From contig CAYJNA010000006.1 in NCBI GenBank assembly GCA_964371225.1, positions 1 to 51,861 of the forward strand: a DNA stretch of 51,861 nucleotides, written 5' to 3'. Shown piece after piece: positions 50,114 to 51,861 of this stretch (positions are counted from its first letter, which is position 1; each line of letters opens with the position of its first letter). The notes beneath the pieces were generated by a model. It was not told the DNA's origin. It made no database searches and was given only the letters and a program-made list of their open reading frames with translations. Position numbers and translations under genes: made by a program. This stretch comes from CAYJAD01 sp964371225. Lineage in GTDB: Bacteria > Desulfobacterota > Desulfovibrionia > Desulfovibrionales > Desulfovibrionaceae.

Positions 50114-50150
50114 AGAAAAACCCTCGCTTCCATTATAGAAGCGAGGATTT
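50114..50150 (-). terminator. Intrinsic terminator of the qmo operon
   Basis: CCTCGCTTC (50122-50130) and GAAGCGAGG (50138-50146) form a 9-bp stem. The minus strand continues GGTTTTTC. It lies about 30 bp after the qmoD-type gene. Confidence 0.85.
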
Positions 50151-50178
50151 TATACACTTTTAAAAATGACAGCTTATA

Positions 50179-50922
50179 CTAAAAGCCAAAACCATCATCA
50201 TCATCACCGGAGGCGTTGAAGCCAAAGTCCCCGGTAATACCGCGTGGGGTATCATCGGGCAATTCTTCAGCAACGTCTGCCATGGCTTCTGCACCGGCTG
50301 CACCGGCTGCGCCAGCCGCAGCGCCGCCCACCACAAGGCCTTTCATATTATCTTTAATGGCACCCTTAATCATGCTCAAAAGTTCAGCTTGATCTACAGC
50401 CATCTTGCCTTGGAAGGGCAAGAGTTCTTTACGCAGGGCGCCCATGTCTGTGGTCATGGTTTTAATTTTTGCTTCTAACTGGTCACACTTTTTCTCTAGT
50501 TCACCAGCTTTAGCTTCTGCAGGCTCAAGCACTTCTATTTTAGCATGAAGAGCGGCAATTTCAGCACTTTGAGCTTTATTGGTTTCGTCCATATCAGTTA
50601 GGCAGTCCAGCGTTTTAGCAGCAAGAGCTTGCAGCTTAGCGCTCATGGGTGTCATGGAAACATTATCACCGACATTCTTTTTCTTTTCGGCAACATAATT
50701 ATCCCATTCCACAGAACCGTCCCATTCCATGGCAACAAAATCAGGGTACAAGCTTGCAAGCCATCCGGCGGCAAGCGGGGCTACAACACGAGCGCAACAA
50801 TCACAAGCAATGGTACGCCCGGTTAAGTAACCGGCCAATTCTTTTACGTCAGCGTCTTCCTTGCCTACTACGAGGGCAAGAACATTTTCCATAGGGAAGA
50901 CTTTACGAGCTACATCAGACAT
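50179..50922 (-). CDS. qmoD: QmoD-type protein downstream of qmoC
   Basis: 247 residues from the ATG at 50922 with AAGGAGGAGG upstream; the frame extends to 50988 into qmoC without a site. The N-terminal part (about 1-75) contains CDCC (Cys40, 42, 43), a possible metal or thiol site. A coiled coil spans about 105-185. An Ala/Gly-rich stretch (GGAAAGAAGAAGAEA) and an acidic tail GDDDDGFGF close the protein. In Desulfovibrio vulgaris a gene in this position (DVU0851, qmoD) belongs to the qmoABCD operon and is linked to Qmo function; its molecular role is not known. The name rests on position and general features. Confidence 0.75.
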   Translation of the reverse strand: MSDVARKVFPMENVLALVVGKEDADVKELAGYLTGRTIACDCCARVVAPLAAGWLASLYPDFVAMEWDGSVEWDNYVAEKKKNVGDNVSMTPMSAKLQALAAKTLDCLTDMDETNKAQSAEIAALHAKIEVLEPAEAKAGELEKKCDQLEAKIKTMTTDMGALRKELLPFQGKMAVDQAELLSMIKGAIKDNMKGLVVGGAAAGAAGAAGAEAMADVAEELPDDTPRGITGDFGFNASGDDDDGFGF

Positions 50923-50959
50923 ACGGCCTCCTCCTTGGGAGATCGGAATTGTTTCAGAA

Positions 50960-51861
50960 TTAGTTACTACGACCAACCATGCGCACATAGGTTAATGCGG
51001 CAGTTCTGTATACAAAGTGTCCGAGCTTTGACCAAGGAAGGTAGGCAAAGAGCATCCACACAAACACTAAGTGTAAGTAGTATACAATAAAAGCTGGTGT
51101 AATAGCGTCCATCAAGCGGAAAGCTTGGCTCAATATACCTGTCAGTGCCACCACCCAGATGATACCTAAAAGGTACCAATCATAGAAGGAGGACGTCTGG
51201 TATTTGGGGTTTAACTTCATACGACGCACGGTCAAAAGACCTAGACCGAGCACCATGGCAAGCGCCCCTGCGTTGGCAAGAATTTTAATAGGGTTAGTAA
51301 GCTCAAGAGGTGTTGTTACCTTCAAAGCCGGTACAACCTTACCAATCCAGTGCCCACCTGCCACAATGGCAGTCACGATAACAAGAGCCACAAAGCTATA
51401 CATAAGCACCATATGACCCCATTTGCGGCCAGATTTTGCCTCTGTATCTTCCGGCTTTTCGCCTTCAGCTGAGCAATCGCTAAACTTTTTATGGGTGAGA
51501 ATTTCTTCTACCACCACATCATATAAATGGCAGTACCAAGGCTTGGTTTTGCCAAGCATAAGCAAGGTACCTTCAGGCTTAAAGAGATCTAAAAGACGCA
51601 TGGTGCCTTTATAAAGAACAAAAACTGCACCAAAGAAGGTAGCCATAAAAATGGGGTCAATGGTGTAGTCACCATAGAAGACTTGCCCAAAAACAATGCG
51701 GCCATCTTCAGCACGTGGGAACCAATTGCCACCATTAAATTGTGCACGAATCCACCACACCACAAGCCAAATTACCGCAGGAATACCAAAAAGAATTGGT
51801 AAGCCTTTGGCAGAGCTCATCCACTTACCCACAATGGTGGGCTCGGTAAGGTCGCGGTAGA
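50960..51861 (-). CDS. qmoC: QmoC, membrane subunit of the Qmo complex (5' end outside window)
   Basis: About 300 C-terminal residues are visible. The frame stays open to the window edge (reading YRDLTEPTI before VGKWMSS), so the start and the N-terminal iron-sulfur domain lie outside. Six or so membrane helices with His residues (HLYD, MVLMYSF, GGHWIG, YYLHLVFVW) fit the heme b-binding HdrE/NarI-like domain. QmoABC transfers electrons between menaquinone and APS reductase in sulfate reducers and sulfite-forming relatives. Followed 37 bp later by the qmoD-type gene and a terminator. Confidence 0.88.
   Translation of the reverse strand, partial: YRDLTEPTIVGKWMSSAKGLPILFGIPAVIWLVVWWIRAQFNGGNWFPRAEDGRIVFGQVFYGDYTIDPIFMATFFGAVFVLYKGTMRLLDLFKPEGTLLMLGKTKPWYCHLYDVVVEEILTHKKFSDCSAEGEKPEDTEAKSGRKWGHMVLMYSFVALVIVTAIVAGGHWIGKVVPALKVTTPLELTNPIKILANAGALAMVLGLGLLTVRRMKLNPKYQTSSFYDWYLLGIIWVVALTGILSQAFRLMDAITPAFIVYYLHLVFVWMLFAYLPWSKLGHFVYRTAALTYVRMVGRSN

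Larger units (their letters stand above)
49680..50178. other. 499-bp gap, no gene seen
   Basis: It should contain the promoter of the FIST-kinase operon near 49700-49950. No clear sigma-54 or sigma-70 box stood out. A hairpin at 49989-50015 and the qmo terminator lie in the right half. No frame resembles a protein. Confidence 0.55.

Overview
The window looks like chromosomal DNA of a Desulfovibrionaceae-type sulfidogenic deltaproteobacterium (Desulfobacterota). Evidence: the right edge holds the 3' part of qmoC followed by the qmoD-type gene of the Qmo complex, which feeds electrons to APS reductase; the flagellar order is flgF-flgG-flgA-flgH; and rpmE, a DUF1385 membrane protein and prfA lie side by side. 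By eye the base composition is moderate (not computed), lower than in free-living Desulfovibrio. Two apparent gene remnants (glmS, J-domain) and repeat-filled gaps suggest a host-associated lineage undergoing some decay, in the direction of Bilophila, Taurinivorans or Lawsonia. That placement is inference. No rRNA, tRNA, prophage, intact insertion sequence or CRISPR array was seen.

Layout. 0-3 kb: mobA-like gene, an internally deleted glmS remnant and ppiD, all minus. 3-5.7 kb: a sigma-54 activator with a degenerate receiver (minus), then larB (plus) and a J-domain-like scrap. 5.7-18.5 kb, minus: a polysaccharide deacetylase; rny, 6S RNA, zapA and a zapB-like gene; glmU-clpB; a repeat-rich gap; cbpA-type dnaJ; secF-secD-yajC. 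18.8-21 kb, plus: an MTA/SAH deaminase and two tandem paralogous ABM-domain proteins. 21-21.6 kb: a non-coding interval made of terminators and repeat elements. 21.6-28.5 kb, minus: an OMF-MFP-RND efflux operon and tlyA. 28.7-34.3 kb, plus: rpmE, a structured intergenic segment, DUF1385, prfA, a GT2-GtrA glycosyltransferase and a large membrane protein. 34.5-39 kb, minus: ygiW-qseB-qseC-like envelope-stress genes, ridA and pgm/pmm. 39.3-43 kb, minus: flgFGAH behind a candidate sigma-54 promoter. 43.1 kb, plus: SRP RNA. 43.4-46.3 kb: trmFO (minus) and dgt (plus). 46.4-49.7 kb, minus: a FIST-domain sensor and a cytoplasmic hybrid histidine kinase. 50.2 kb to the end, minus: qmoD and partial qmoC.

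How genes work together. YajC-SecD-SecF assist the Sec translocon, PpiD folds exported proteins, and SRP RNA targets membrane proteins. ZapA and the ZapB-like protein tune the Z-ring. GlmU makes UDP-GlcNAc. ClpB and CbpA belong to the disaggregase/Hsp70 network. The RND operon is a self-contained three-component exporter. The ygiW-qseBC set has a PmrA/QseB-like box upstream of ygiW and a terminator before qseB, which suggests autoregulation with attenuated kinase expression. FIST plus hybrid kinase is probably a split sensor-kinase module.

I did not find an obvious new defence or mobile system. The observations most worth a second look are the glmS deletion remnant, a dispersed family of intergenic repeats with the core TTTTTCAGYRTCGACT, two related palindromic elements, the nested hairpins at 13.6-14.2 kb, the structured rpmE-DUF1385 spacer, and the FIST/hybrid-kinase pair.
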